Positions 1-7,342 of a stretch of 64,000 bases of DNA are shown in pieces. The stretch is taken from the NCBI RefSeq assembly GCF_014648635.1, contig NZ_BMRM01000029.1, positions 16,404-80,403 on the forward strand. The letters run 5' to 3'. Position numbers and translations under genes: made by a program. Below the pieces are notes generated by a model. The model saw nothing but the letters and a program-made list of their open reading frames with translations. It was not told the origin of the DNA and ran no database searches. Numbering within the stretch: position 1 is the stretch's first letter; each line of letters begins with the position of its first letter. The stretch comes from Streptomyces cinerochromogenes. GTDB taxonomy: Bacteria > Actinomycetota > Actinomycetes > Streptomycetales > Streptomycetaceae.

Positions 1-309
1 ATCGCGGGCGTCAGCGGCGTCGCCAACGACAAGCAGGGCCTCGCGGCCTCGCTGATCCAGTCGGCCGTCCAGCTGGGCGGTGGCCTCGGTGTCGCCGTGG
101 GTGCCGCGGTGCTGGCCGGTGCGGCGACCGGCGGGGTGAGCGGATACCACCACGCCTTCCTCGCCGTCGGTCTCTTCTCGCTGGTCGGTGCGCTCGCCTC
201 GGCGCTGGGGCTCGGCGCCCCGCGCTCGTCGGGCGACGAGGCCGGCACCGCGCCGGAGGAGGCCGTGGCCCCGCAGCAGGGCGCCGGACTCGAAAGCGGA
301 CGCGCGTGA
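1..309 (+). CDS. MFS drug-efflux transporter, C-terminal part (partial)
   Basis: The frame is open from the first base and ends at 309, so only the last 102 residues are present. They contain the glycine-rich segment (QLGGGLGVAVGAAVL) and final hydrophobic helix typical of the last membrane spans of 14-helix DHA2 (EmrB/QacA-type) proton antiporters, followed by a charged cytoplasmic tail. The expected role is export of small toxic or drug-like molecules across the cytoplasmic membrane. The stop overlaps the GTG start of the next gene by 4 bp (GTGA), so the two are probably cotranslated. The substrate cannot be told from this fragment. Confidence 0.75.
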   Translation: MAGVSGVANDKQGLAASLIQSAVQLGGGLGVAVGAAVLAGAATGGVSGYHHAFLAVGLFSLVGALASALGLGAPRSSGDEAGTAPEEAVAPQQGAGLESGRA

Positions 310-1373
310 GCGGGCCCGCGGGAACCGAGGCGGGGCCGCGCGGCATCGAGTGGCTGACACCCGATGACCCGCGGCTCGGCTGGGACGGGCTCGTGGAGCT
401 GGAACGGCTCCCCGGGGGCTGGCTGCCCCGGCGCATCGCCGCCGAGCGGCTCGCCACCACCCTGTCACCGAACTTCAGCCGCCTCGCGGCGATGCCCGCG
501 GGCATCCGGTGCGGCGTCCGCACCGATGCCGAGGAGCTGGTGCTGAGGCTGTCCGTCGAGACGTCCGACGCTCCGCTGGACGTCGTCGTCGACGGCTCCC
601 TGGCGCTGCGCACCGAGGTCGACGGCGAACGCGAGATCACCGTTGCGCTGGCCCCCGGGCGGGCGGAAGGTCCCGGCGCGACCGCGCTGCGGGACGTGGA
701 GGTGTGGCTGCCGCACCTCGGACGGGTCCTCGTCTCGGAGATCGGTTTCCGCGGGCACGGCACCGTCCGTCCGGCCGACCGCCCCGGCCTGCGCTGGGTG
801 GCGTACGGAAGCTCCATCACGCAGAGCATGTTCCCCTCCGGGCCGTCGCGGACGTGGACCGCGCTGATCGCCGCGGAACACGGCTGGCGGCTGCACAACC
901 TGGGGTTCTCCGGGGAGGCGCATCTCGACCCGGTGGTGGCGCGGACGATCCGGGACCGGCCGGCCGACCTGGTCTCGCTGGAACTGGGCATCAACGTCCA
1001 CACCCGGGACACCTACTCCGAGCGCAGCTGGGGGCCGGCGGTGTGCGGCTTCATCGACACCATCCGGGACGGTCACCCCGACGTCCCGATCGCCGTGATC
1101 ACCCCGCTGTCCTCGCCCGAGCGGGAGGACTCCGCCAACCGGGTCGGTCTGACGCTGGCACAGCTGCGCGCCCGGACCGAGGAGGCGGTACGGGTGCTGG
1201 AGCGCCTCGGTGACAAGAACCTGCACACCGTGAACGGACTCGGCATCGCGCCGGTCCAGGAGGCGGACGCGATATTCGCCGACGGACTGCATCCCACGGC
1301 GGGCGGCGAACACGTCCTGGCTGCCAGAATCGGCGCCGCTCTGCGAAAAGCCGTGGCACCGGCCGGCCCGTGA
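306..1373 (+). CDS. SGNH/GDSL-family hydrolase with N-terminal beta-sandwich domain
   Basis: A 355-residue protein with no evident signal peptide. The C-terminal half has the SGNH blocks: the nucleophile Ser in YGSSIT (about residue 170), the LELGIN block in place of GxND, and the catalytic Asp/His pair in DGLHP near the C-terminus. The N-terminal ~150 residues look like the beta-sandwich that precedes many carbohydrate-esterase-like SGNH enzymes. The likely reaction is hydrolysis of an acyl ester on a sugar or small molecule; the substrate is unknown. The GTG start overlaps the stop of the upstream efflux gene, so the pair is probably one operon, ended by the hairpin at about 1.5 kb. Confidence 0.8.
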   Translation: MSGPAGTEAGPRGIEWLTPDDPRLGWDGLVELERLPGGWLPRRIAAERLATTLSPNFSRLAAMPAGIRCGVRTDAEELVLRLSVETSDAPLDVVVDGSLALRTEVDGEREITVALAPGRAEGPGATALRDVEVWLPHLGRVLVSEIGFRGHGTVRPADRPGLRWVAYGSSITQSMFPSGPSRTWTALIAAEHGWRLHNLGFSGEAHLDPVVARTIRDRPADLVSLELGINVHTRDTYSERSWGPAVCGFIDTIRDGHPDVPIAVITPLSSPEREDSANRVGLTLAQLRARTEEAVRVLERLGDKNLHTVNGLGIAPVQEADAIFADGLHPTAGGEHVLAARIGAALRKAVAPAGP

Positions 1374-1407
1374 CGGCGGACGGGGCGACGGAAAGCACGG
1401 AAGCCGG

Positions 1408-1461
1408 GCCGGCGCGGAAAGTCCGGCCGGCACGGAAAGTGCGGCCGGCACGGAAAGCGCG
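1408..1461. repeat. Three tandem 18-bp repeats
   Basis: Three head-to-tail copies of an 18-bp unit (GCCGGCRCGGAAAGYSCG) lie at 1408, 1426 and 1444, with a partial fourth after them, between the SGNH gene and its terminator. No coding role is apparent. Confidence 0.7.
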
Positions 1462-1496
1462 GAAAGCGCGGCCGGCTCGGCCGACGAAATGAACCA

Positions 1497-1550
1497 CCCG
1501 CAGTGGCGGGGCGGGTAAATCCCCCGGCCCGCTCCGCCACTGCGGGTTTT
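1497..1550. terminator. Intrinsic terminator between convergent genes
   Basis: Perfect 13-bp arms (CCCGCAGTGGCGG, 1497-1509, and its complement at 1534-1546) are followed by TTTT on the + side. The hairpin lies between the + strand SGNH gene and the - strand SnoaL-like gene and probably ends both transcripts. Confidence 0.75.
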
Positions 1551-1573
1551 CGTCGTGTCCGCCGAGACGGACC

Positions 1574-1987
1574 TCAGCTCACTTCGTATCCGATCCGGGC
1601 GAGCACTCCCCAGCGCCCGTCCTGCCGGGTCACGACGTAGACCGAGTCGAAGACGGCCAGTCGCCGGCCCTCGGCGTCGAGCCGGCTGAACCGCACCTGG
1701 GCGTGCACCTGGTCCGCGGAGACCTGCGGAAACTCCACCTCGTCCCAGGCGCTGCGGTGCCAGCCGGAGGCGAGCAGGGCCTCCAGCTCGGCCTGCGAGG
1801 CGCGGATGTACTCCTCCGGCTCCCGCCATACCGTCACGGCCCCCTCGTGCACCCGTATCTGGGGAAAGTGCAGGGTGCGGGTCCAGGTCTCCAGGTCATG
1901 GCTGTTGAGTCCGTCGAGAAAGGCGTCGAGGGCCGCACGGGCCTCTTTCTCGACACCGGTGCGGTCGAAAGCGGAAGAGCCGGCCAT
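1574..1987 (-). CDS. SnoaL-like / NTF2-fold protein (DUF4440-type)
   Basis: A 137-residue single-domain protein. The start (ATG at 1987) follows the Shine-Dalgarno GGAAGGT. It begins with an amphipathic helix (ARAALDAFLDGLNSHD), then alternates strands and aromatic residues in the NTF2/SnoaL cone pattern (WTRTLHFPQIRVHEG, then RWGVLARIGYE at the end). This fold serves as small enzymes, isomerases or ligand-binding proteins, so the role cannot be deduced from the fold. It is monocistronic, bounded by hairpins on both sides. I see no neighbour that fixes its function. Confidence 0.7.
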   Translation of the reverse strand: MAGSSAFDRTGVEKEARAALDAFLDGLNSHDLETWTRTLHFPQIRVHEGAVTVWREPEEYIRASQAELEALLASGWHRSAWDEVEFPQVSADQVHAQVRFSRLDAEGRRLAVFDSVYVVTRQDGRWGVLARIGYEVS

Positions 1988-2065
1988 GAGATACCTTCCG
2001 AGTGAAGTGACAGGGCGCGGTGCTGAATTGACAGAATTCTCGCGTGTAATTCCGGAACGTACAAG

Positions 2066-2107
2066 GCGGTCGCCGGGGTGCCGCTCCCGCGGCACCCCGG
2101 CGACCGC
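2066..2107 (-). terminator. Strong hairpin terminator after nitroreductase
   Basis: Perfect 19-bp arms (2066-2084 and 2089-2107) enclose a TCCC loop. The hairpin lies 23 bp beyond the nitroreductase stop and upstream of the next minus-strand gene, so it should separate the two transcription units. Confidence 0.8.
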
Positions 2108-2129
2108 CGCCCGGGTCGGCCGGTGAGGA

Positions 2130-2777
2130 CTACCAGGTGTCCCAGTGCAGCACCTCGTCGCGCGGGATGCGGCGGGCGGGCTTGAAGTCGGTCCCGATGG
2201 TGTAGGCGAGTGGCAGGAACGCGGCGAGCATGACCTCGTCGTAGGGCACGCCGAGGGCCTTGGCCAGCTCGCGCTCCAGGGGCCCCTGGGCGGTCGTCCA
2301 GCAGGTGCCCAGGCCCCGCGCGCGGGCCGCGAGCATGAAGCTCCACACGGCCGGCAGGATCGACCCCCAGGTCATCGACTGGTCGAGCACGGACGCCCGT
2401 TCCGTGCGGCCCTCCACCGCCGGGATGACGAAGGCGGGGACGCGGTGGATGTTCGCGTAGAGGTACTGCACCCCGTCGAAGATGCGCTCCATGGTGCCGG
2501 GGTGGGCGTTCATGCGGCGCAGGTCGCGGGCGTTCACCGGGGCTCCGCCGCCGGTGACCATGGCGCGGCGGTAGATGTCGGCGACGACCATGCGCTGGTC
2601 CTCGTCGGTGACGACGAGGAAGTGCCAGCGCTGCCGGTTGCGTCCGGTGGGTGCCTGGGTGGCCAGGTCCACGCACTCCTCGATCAGCTCGCGCGGGACG
2701 GGGCGGGAGAAGTCCAGGCGCTTGCGCACCGCCCTTGTGGTGGACAGCAGTTGATCGGGTGTCAGATCCAGGGTCAT
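2130..2777 (-). CDS. Nitroreductase-family FMN oxidoreductase
   Basis: A 215-residue protein of the FMN-dependent nitroreductase superfamily. It opens with the family's TTRAVRKRLDFSRPVP (the RAVR/K FMN-phosphate motif), followed by APTGRNRQRWHFLVV and a late GLGTCWTT segment near the flavin. These dimeric cytosolic enzymes use NAD(P)H to reduce nitro groups, quinones or other electrophiles. ATG 2777 is preferred because a promoter with matched -35/-10 boxes lies directly upstream, placing the transcription start at or next to the ATG (leaderless mRNA). An in-frame ATG 36 bp upstream would overlap the -35 box and is unlikely. It is followed by a strong terminator. Confidence 0.8.
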   Translation of the reverse strand: MTLDLTPDQLLSTTRAVRKRLDFSRPVPRELIEECVDLATQAPTGRNRQRWHFLVVTDEDQRMVVADIYRRAMVTGGGAPVNARDLRRMNAHPGTMERIFDGVQYLYANIHRVPAFVIPAVEGRTERASVLDQSMTWGSILPAVWSFMLAARARGLGTCWTTAQGPLERELAKALGVPYDEVMLAAFLPLAYTIGTDFKPARRIPRDEVLHWDTW

Positions 2778-2784
2778 GCTCGTG

Positions 2785-2813
2785 ACCGTAGGAACAAAAT
2801 TATCTGCTGTCAA
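2785..2813 (-). promoter_or_regulatory. Housekeeping-type promoter of the nitroreductase gene
   Basis: On the minus strand, TTGACA (2813-2808) and TACGGT (2790-2785) are separated by exactly 17 bp. The predicted start point falls within a base or two of the ATG at 2777. An ATTAT/ATAAT inverted repeat overlaps the -35 box and could bind a repressor. Confidence 0.65.
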
Positions 2814-2850
2814 ATAATAGTCACCCAGAAGGTGTCGGATTTGGGCGGTT

Positions 2851-4203
2851 TCAGGCTGCCGGGTTCAGAGGGGTCGGGAGCGAGCGCGCGTGCCTGCCGT
2901 CGCGTTCGGGGTCGACCATGAGCGCGAAGCAGAGCCCGCCGAACGCGACGAGGGCGCCGAAGCAGAAGAAGGTGAGGGTGTACCCCTGCTGCGGGGTGTC
3001 GCTCGCGTCGAGCAGCATCCCCGAGACGATGGGGCTGACGGCGCCGGCGCTGACACCGAGACCGTTGAGCACCCCGAGGATGGCCGAGCGCTGGTGCGGC
3101 GGGACGATCTCGGCGAGCACGGGATTGGTGAAGGTGTTGAGGCTCACCGACCCGCCGTACCCGAGCATGAGGATCCCGATGGAGGCGATCGGGTGCTGGA
3201 TCCACGGCAGAAGGGTCAGCACGAGCCCGGCGCAGGCCAGCACGGACCCTCCGAGGACCCCGCGGGCGCGCCGCGAGCCCACGCCCCGGCGCACCAGGCG
3301 GTCGGCGGTGAAGCCGGCCGTGAACAGGGCGACGATGCCGCCGACGCTGGGCAGTCCGAGCAGGGAGCCGGCGGTCAGCTCCGAGTAGCCCAGCGCGTGG
3401 TGGAAGTAGGAGGGCAGCCAGGTGAAGATCACCGCGGCCAGGGCGCTCTGGGTGAGCTGGGCGATCAGGCAGCCCAGGAAGGTCCGGTTGACCAGTGCCG
3501 TGCGCCAGGGGACCGACGGGGGGCGGGCCGGCTCGGGCGCACCGGCGGGCGCGGGCGCGGGCCGGGACTGGGCGCCGTACGGACCGATCCTGCCCGCGGC
3601 GAGCCAGCCGAGCGACCACACCAGCGCGAGGACGGAGACGGTGACGAACCCCGCGCGCCAGCCGAAGGTGACGATGACCAGGGTGAGCACGGGGGCGAGG
3701 GCGATCTTCGCGATCGCGGCCCCCGAGGTGTACCAGGCGGTCGGCACCCCGCGCCGCTCGTTCGGGTACCAGGAGTACAGCGAGGTCACGGCCAGCGGAC
3801 TGGCCGGGCCCTCCGCGGCGCCGACGAGGAGCCTGCTGCCGTACAGCATGCCCCCGGTGACCGCGAAGACGGCCGGCAGCTGGCCCACCGCCCACAGCAG
3901 CCCGCAGACCAGGAGGAGCAGGCGCGGGGAGACGCGCTGGGCGGTGAAGCCGGCCGCGAGGCAGGTCACGCCGAACAGCACGTACGAGGCGCTGGCCAGG
4001 GTGCCGAAGTCGGCCGCGTCCAGATGCAGTTCGTCGCTCATCGGGGTGGCGACGAGCCCGAGGAGGACCTTGTCGAGGAAGACCACCACCGCGGAGGCGA
4101 CCACCAGCACCGTGACGGTCAGGGCGCGTCCCCGCGCCGTCCACGGCGGCGCCGCCTTCGGCCGGCCCTCGGTGGCGGGTGCCGCGTCGTCGGAAACAGG
4201 CAT
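2851..4203 (-). CDS. MFS transporter, anion:cation symporter-like
   Basis: A 450-residue protein with about 12 hydrophobic segments and a long polar central loop (about residues 215-240). The first-half pattern (DKVLLGLVATPMSDEL, then GSRLLVGAAEGPASPL, then SWYPNERRG) is typical of the ACS/phthalate-permease branch, which imports organic anions. The start is coupled to the upstream hydrolase stop by TGATG, so the pair is one operon. The pairing suggests uptake of an ester or ring compound that the hydrolase then cleaves; that is inference. The LysR regulator divergent from the operon is the obvious controller. Confidence 0.8.
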   Translation of the reverse strand: MPVSDDAAPATEGRPKAAPPWTARGRALTVTVLVVASAVVVFLDKVLLGLVATPMSDELHLDAADFGTLASASYVLFGVTCLAAGFTAQRVSPRLLLLVCGLLWAVGQLPAVFAVTGGMLYGSRLLVGAAEGPASPLAVTSLYSWYPNERRGVPTAWYTSGAAIAKIALAPVLTLVIVTFGWRAGFVTVSVLALVWSLGWLAAGRIGPYGAQSRPAPAPAGAPEPARPPSVPWRTALVNRTFLGCLIAQLTQSALAAVIFTWLPSYFHHALGYSELTAGSLLGLPSVGGIVALFTAGFTADRLVRRGVGSRRARGVLGGSVLACAGLVLTLLPWIQHPIASIGILMLGYGGSVSLNTFTNPVLAEIVPPHQRSAILGVLNGLGVSAGAVSPIVSGMLLDASDTPQQGYTLTFFCFGALVAFGGLCFALMVDPERDGRHARSLPTPLNPAA

Positions 4204-5117
4204 CACTGTTCCTTTCGGTGGGGGACGGGATCCCGTTGCGGCGCGCCGGCGGGCCCGGCGCCCTGGGACGCGGCCGGGCCGGCCGGGGGCAGGCGCAGCG
4301 TGGCCAGCCAGCGGTCGATCTCGGCGTTGACGTACGCGGGCAGCTCCTGGTGGAGGAAGTGGCCGGCGCCGGTGACGTGGACGGCCTTGCTGTCCGGGTG
4401 GGTGAAGGACCGCTCGTCGGCGCGCAGCCGGGCCGGATCGCGGTGCAGGGCCAGCACCGGCTGGCGGCGCCGGCGCAGCACGGCCTCGGCCTCGGGCAGG
4501 AACCGGACGCTGCCCGGGTGGAAGGCGTTGTGCCGGAAGATCCGCGCCCGGGTGCCGGGCGCCGGCCACAGCACGGCCAGCCGCTGCCGTTCGACCAGGT
4601 GCGCCGGTGTCCCGGGGCCCTCGGCCAGGGTGGTGGCGAGGCGGACCGCGGTGTCCTCGGCCGACGGCCCGTCGAGCGCCTCGGCGAGCGCGCGCAGCCG
4701 GGCACGGCTGCCGTCGTCGCCCGCGTAGTCCGGGTCGATCGCCACCAGCGCGTGGACGAGGTCGGGCCGGCGGGCGGCCAGCACGGTGGCCACGGAGGCC
4801 CCCATCGAATGCCCGACCAGCACCACCGGTCCGCCCACCACCCGCTCGACGAAGGCCGCGAGGTCGGTGGCGTGCCGGTCCGTGGCGTACTCCCCGTCCG
4901 CCACCGGTCCCGTGCGGCCGTGCCCGCGCAGGTCCACGGCGAGGGTGCGGCAGCGCGTCCGCAGGTGGGGGAGCTGGTGGAGCCAGGTGTCGGCGCTGTC
5001 CCACAGGCCGTGCACCAGGACGGTCGGCAGGGTGAGCGCGCCGGGGTGGGAGGCGTCGGCGGGCGGCGGGTGGTCGACGTGGAACAGCCGTACCTCGGGC
5101 AGATCGACGAAGGGCAT
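4203..5117 (-). CDS. Alpha/beta-hydrolase
   Basis: A 304-residue cytosolic alpha/beta-hydrolase. It shows the oxyanion HG motif (VHGLWDSADTW, about residue 35), the nucleophile elbow GHSMG (about residue 101) and a C-terminal catalytic His in GAGHFLHQE. The acid is probably the Asp of the DPARLRADE segment or nearby. The class covers esterases, C-C bond hydrolases and haloperoxidase-like enzymes; the last ~35 residues are a Pro/Ala-rich tail. It is the first gene of a two-gene operon with the MFS permease, divergent from a LysR gene across 249 bp. Confidence 0.8.
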   Translation of the reverse strand: MPFVDLPEVRLFHVDHPPPADASHPGALTLPTVLVHGLWDSADTWLHQLPHLRTRCRTLAVDLRGHGRTGPVADGEYATDRHATDLAAFVERVVGGPVVLVGHSMGASVATVLAARRPDLVHALVAIDPDYAGDDGSRARLRALAEALDGPSAEDTAVRLATTLAEGPGTPAHLVERQRLAVLWPAPGTRARIFRHNAFHPGSVRFLPEAEAVLRRRRQPVLALHRDPARLRADERSFTHPDSKAVHVTGAGHFLHQELPAYVNAEIDRWLATLRLPPAGPAASQGAGPAGAPQRDPVPHRKEQ

Positions 5118-5366
5118 CGCGGTACTCCAGCCGTGCGCGCGCGGGATGGCCGCCGACGTGCGGGACTCGCCGGGGGCGAGCGGTGATGTCGCGGGTGCCG
5201 TACAGCCGCGTGGGGCGCCGTCGCGGCGCCGGGTCCGGTGGCGCCCCGCTGCCCGCCTCGTGGCCTGATCGTTCCATTAGAGACCGGCGTCACAGTCGCC
5301 GTCCAAGTCCTGCGCCGCAGACCGGATATGCTCACCAGGCATCACCAGAGGTGCTCGGGGGACCGG

Positions 5367-6269
5367 ATGGAGTTACGTCACCTTCGGTATTTCGTCATGG
5401 TCGCCGAAGAGGGCTCGGTCAACCGCGCCGCCCGGCGGCTCCTGGTCTCCCAGCCGTCCCTCAGCCGCCAGATCGTCCATCTGGAGCGGCAGCTCGGACA
5501 GCAACTGCTGCAGCGCACCTCCCGGGGCGTCCGGCTCACCCCGGCCGGCCAGGCGCTGCTGCCCCACGCCCACCAGCTGCTGGCGATGGCCGACGCGACC
5601 CGTGAGACGGTCGCCGGAGCCAGGGCCGTCCGCCAGCGGGTGACCATCGGCGTCCCGCCCGGCACCGACGGCGCCTGGCTGATCGCCGCCGTGGACGCCG
5701 TACGGGCCCGCGTCCCGGACGCGGCACCGGAGTACGTCGAGGCCACCAGCTCCGACCAGCTGCGGCTGCTGCGGCAGGGCAGGCTCGACATCTGCCTCGT
5801 CCACCAGGCGCCTCCCGACGGCCACGCGGTCCGGGAGGTGCGCCGTGACCCGCTGGGCATCGCCGTCCGGCCGGGGCATCCCCTGGCGGCCCGGGGCGGC
5901 TACCGGCTGAGCGACCTGGACGGGCTGCGCACCCTGCTGCACGCCCAGGACCGGGTCCCGACCGAGCAGCACGGGCTCATCGCCGCCGCGCAGGCCGCCG
6001 GGGTCCGGCCGCACTGGCACTTCTCCCAGTTCACCGAACACGCCCTCGCCCACGCCCACGCGGCCGAGTGCGACGCGGTCCTGGTCGTCGCCCACACCGC
6101 CGCCGCCCAGCTGCCGGGCTGGCGCTGGGAGCCGCTGTCCGATCTCCCGCTGACGATGACCACCTATCTGGCGACGGAGTCCGACACCCGTGCCGTCGTC
6201 GGCGAGGTCGCCCGGGCGATCGCCGGCCTCGGCTCGGCGGGCGCTCCCGGCTCCGGCGGCCCGTGGTGA
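5367..6269 (+). CDS. LysR-family transcriptional regulator (TTA codon at position 3)
   Basis: A 300-residue LysR-type regulator. The N-terminal winged helix-turn-helix is clear (LRYFVMVAEEGSVNRAARRL, then SQPSLSRQIVHLERQLG), followed by an inducer-binding domain of two alpha/beta subdomains. The gene is divergent from the hydrolase-MFS operon and most likely controls it and itself. Codon 3 is the rare leucine codon TTA (5373-5375), so full translation would require the bldA tRNA and expression is probably tied to development. The ATG at 5367 fits the family N-terminus (MELRHLRYF); the upstream in-frame extension is rejected. Confidence 0.85.
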   Translation: MELRHLRYFVMVAEEGSVNRAARRLLVSQPSLSRQIVHLERQLGQQLLQRTSRGVRLTPAGQALLPHAHQLLAMADATRETVAGARAVRQRVTIGVPPGTDGAWLIAAVDAVRARVPDAAPEYVEATSSDQLRLLRQGRLDICLVHQAPPDGHAVREVRRDPLGIAVRPGHPLAARGGYRLSDLDGLRTLLHAQDRVPTEQHGLIAAAQAAGVRPHWHFSQFTEHALAHAHAAECDAVLVVAHTAAAQLPGWRWEPLSDLPLTMTTYLATESDTRAVVGEVARAIAGLGSAGAPGSGGPW

Positions 6270-6360
6270 CACCGGCCCCGGGGACCCGGTCACCCCGCGC
6301 CCGCCGTCACGCGCGGTTACTATGCTCACTTCGGGCTGCTCGGAAGGGACGGGGATCGGC

Positions 6361-7281
6361 ATGGCACCGCTGAGGGAGGTCACCGCGGTCCGCTACGTCG
6401 CCCCCCTGCACTCCGGCGGCTCCGTACCGGGCGTCGTCGAGGCCGACGACCTGGGCACGTACGTCGTGAAGTTCACGGGCTCGGCGCAGGGCCACAAGGC
6501 ACTGGTCGCCGAGATCATCGTCGGGGAGCTCGCCCGCGCGCTCGGCCTGCGCTTCCCGGAACTGGTCCTGGTCCACTTCGACCCGGACATCGCCGCCGCC
6601 GAACCGCACCAGGAGGTGCGCGAGCTGCACGGCGCCAGCGCGGGCGTCAACCTCGGCATGGACTACCTGCCGGGCGCCCGGGACCTCACCCCGGAGATCG
6701 CCCGGACCTTCCCGGTGGACCCGCTGGAGGCCGGCCGGATCGTCTGGCTGGACGCGCTGACCGTCAACGTCGACCGTACGGTGCACAGCTCCAACCTGAT
6801 GGTCTGGCCCACGCTCGGCACCGTGCCGCCGCGGCTGTGGCTCATCGACCACGGTGCCGCCCTCGTCTTCCACCACCGCTGGGACACCACGGCCCCGGGC
6901 CGCAGGTACGACTTCCGGCACCACGCCCTCGGCCACTACGGCCCCGACGTGCGCGCCGCCGACGCGGAACTCGCGCCCCTGGTGACGGAGGAGCTGCTGC
7001 GCGCGATCGTCGCCGAGGTGCCGGACGCCTGGCTGGCCGAGGACGCAGGGTTCGCGACGCCCGACGACGTCCGGGACGCCTACGTCGGCTATCTGCTGGA
7101 CCGGCTCCGGCTCTCGGCCGAGTGGCTGCCCACCGACTTCCCGAGCGGCGAGCAGCTCGCGGCCGAGGAGGCCGCCCGCGCGGCGAAGACCCAGGCGGGC
7201 CGCCCGGACTGGCTCAAGCGGGTCCCGGACCTGCACGGCAAGCCGGCGGCGGAACAGGACTGGTCGGTGCACCTGGGCTGA
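6361..7281 (+). CDS. HipA-like kinase-domain protein
   Basis: A 306-residue protein resembling the C-terminal kinase core of HipA-family proteins. Visible elements are the nucleotide-binding YVVKFTGSAQGHKALVAE near residue 36, the catalytic-loop-like WLDALTVNVDRTVHSSN (about residue 138, Asp and Asn retained) and the metal-binding LIDHGAAL (about residue 160). HipA kinases phosphorylate protein substrates such as a tRNA synthetase. No HipB-like HTH partner is adjacent, so a classical toxin-antitoxin pair is not supported. It is monocistronic and its substrate is unknown. Confidence 0.65.
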   Translation: MAPLREVTAVRYVAPLHSGGSVPGVVEADDLGTYVVKFTGSAQGHKALVAEIIVGELARALGLRFPELVLVHFDPDIAAAEPHQEVRELHGASAGVNLGMDYLPGARDLTPEIARTFPVDPLEAGRIVWLDALTVNVDRTVHSSNLMVWPTLGTVPPRLWLIDHGAALVFHHRWDTTAPGRRYDFRHHALGHYGPDVRAADAELAPLVTEELLRAIVAEVPDAWLAEDAGFATPDDVRDAYVGYLLDRLRLSAEWLPTDFPSGEQLAAEEAARAAKTQAGRPDWLKRVPDLHGKPAAEQDWSVHLG

Positions 7282-7286
7282 ACGCG

Positions 7287-7320
7287 CGAGCGGCCCCGGG
7301 GCGCTCCCCGGAGCCGCTCG
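7287..7320. terminator. Hairpin between convergent kinase and aceB genes
   Basis: CGAGCGGC (7287-7294) pairs with GCCGCTCG (7313-7320), with GC-rich pairing inside. It lies between the convergent HipA-like and malate synthase genes and probably terminates both. Confidence 0.55.
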
Positions 7321-7342
7321 GCGCACCCGTGTGCCCGGTGGG

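Noticed and set aside
2810..5335. 841-codon minus-strand frame spanning the MFS and hydrolase genes
   Set aside because: It runs through two recognisable genes in a different frame and its product is low-complexity Pro/Arg-rich.
6361..7281. HipAB toxin-antitoxin pair
   Set aside because: Only the HipA-like kinase is present; neither flanking gene encodes a HipB-type HTH protein.
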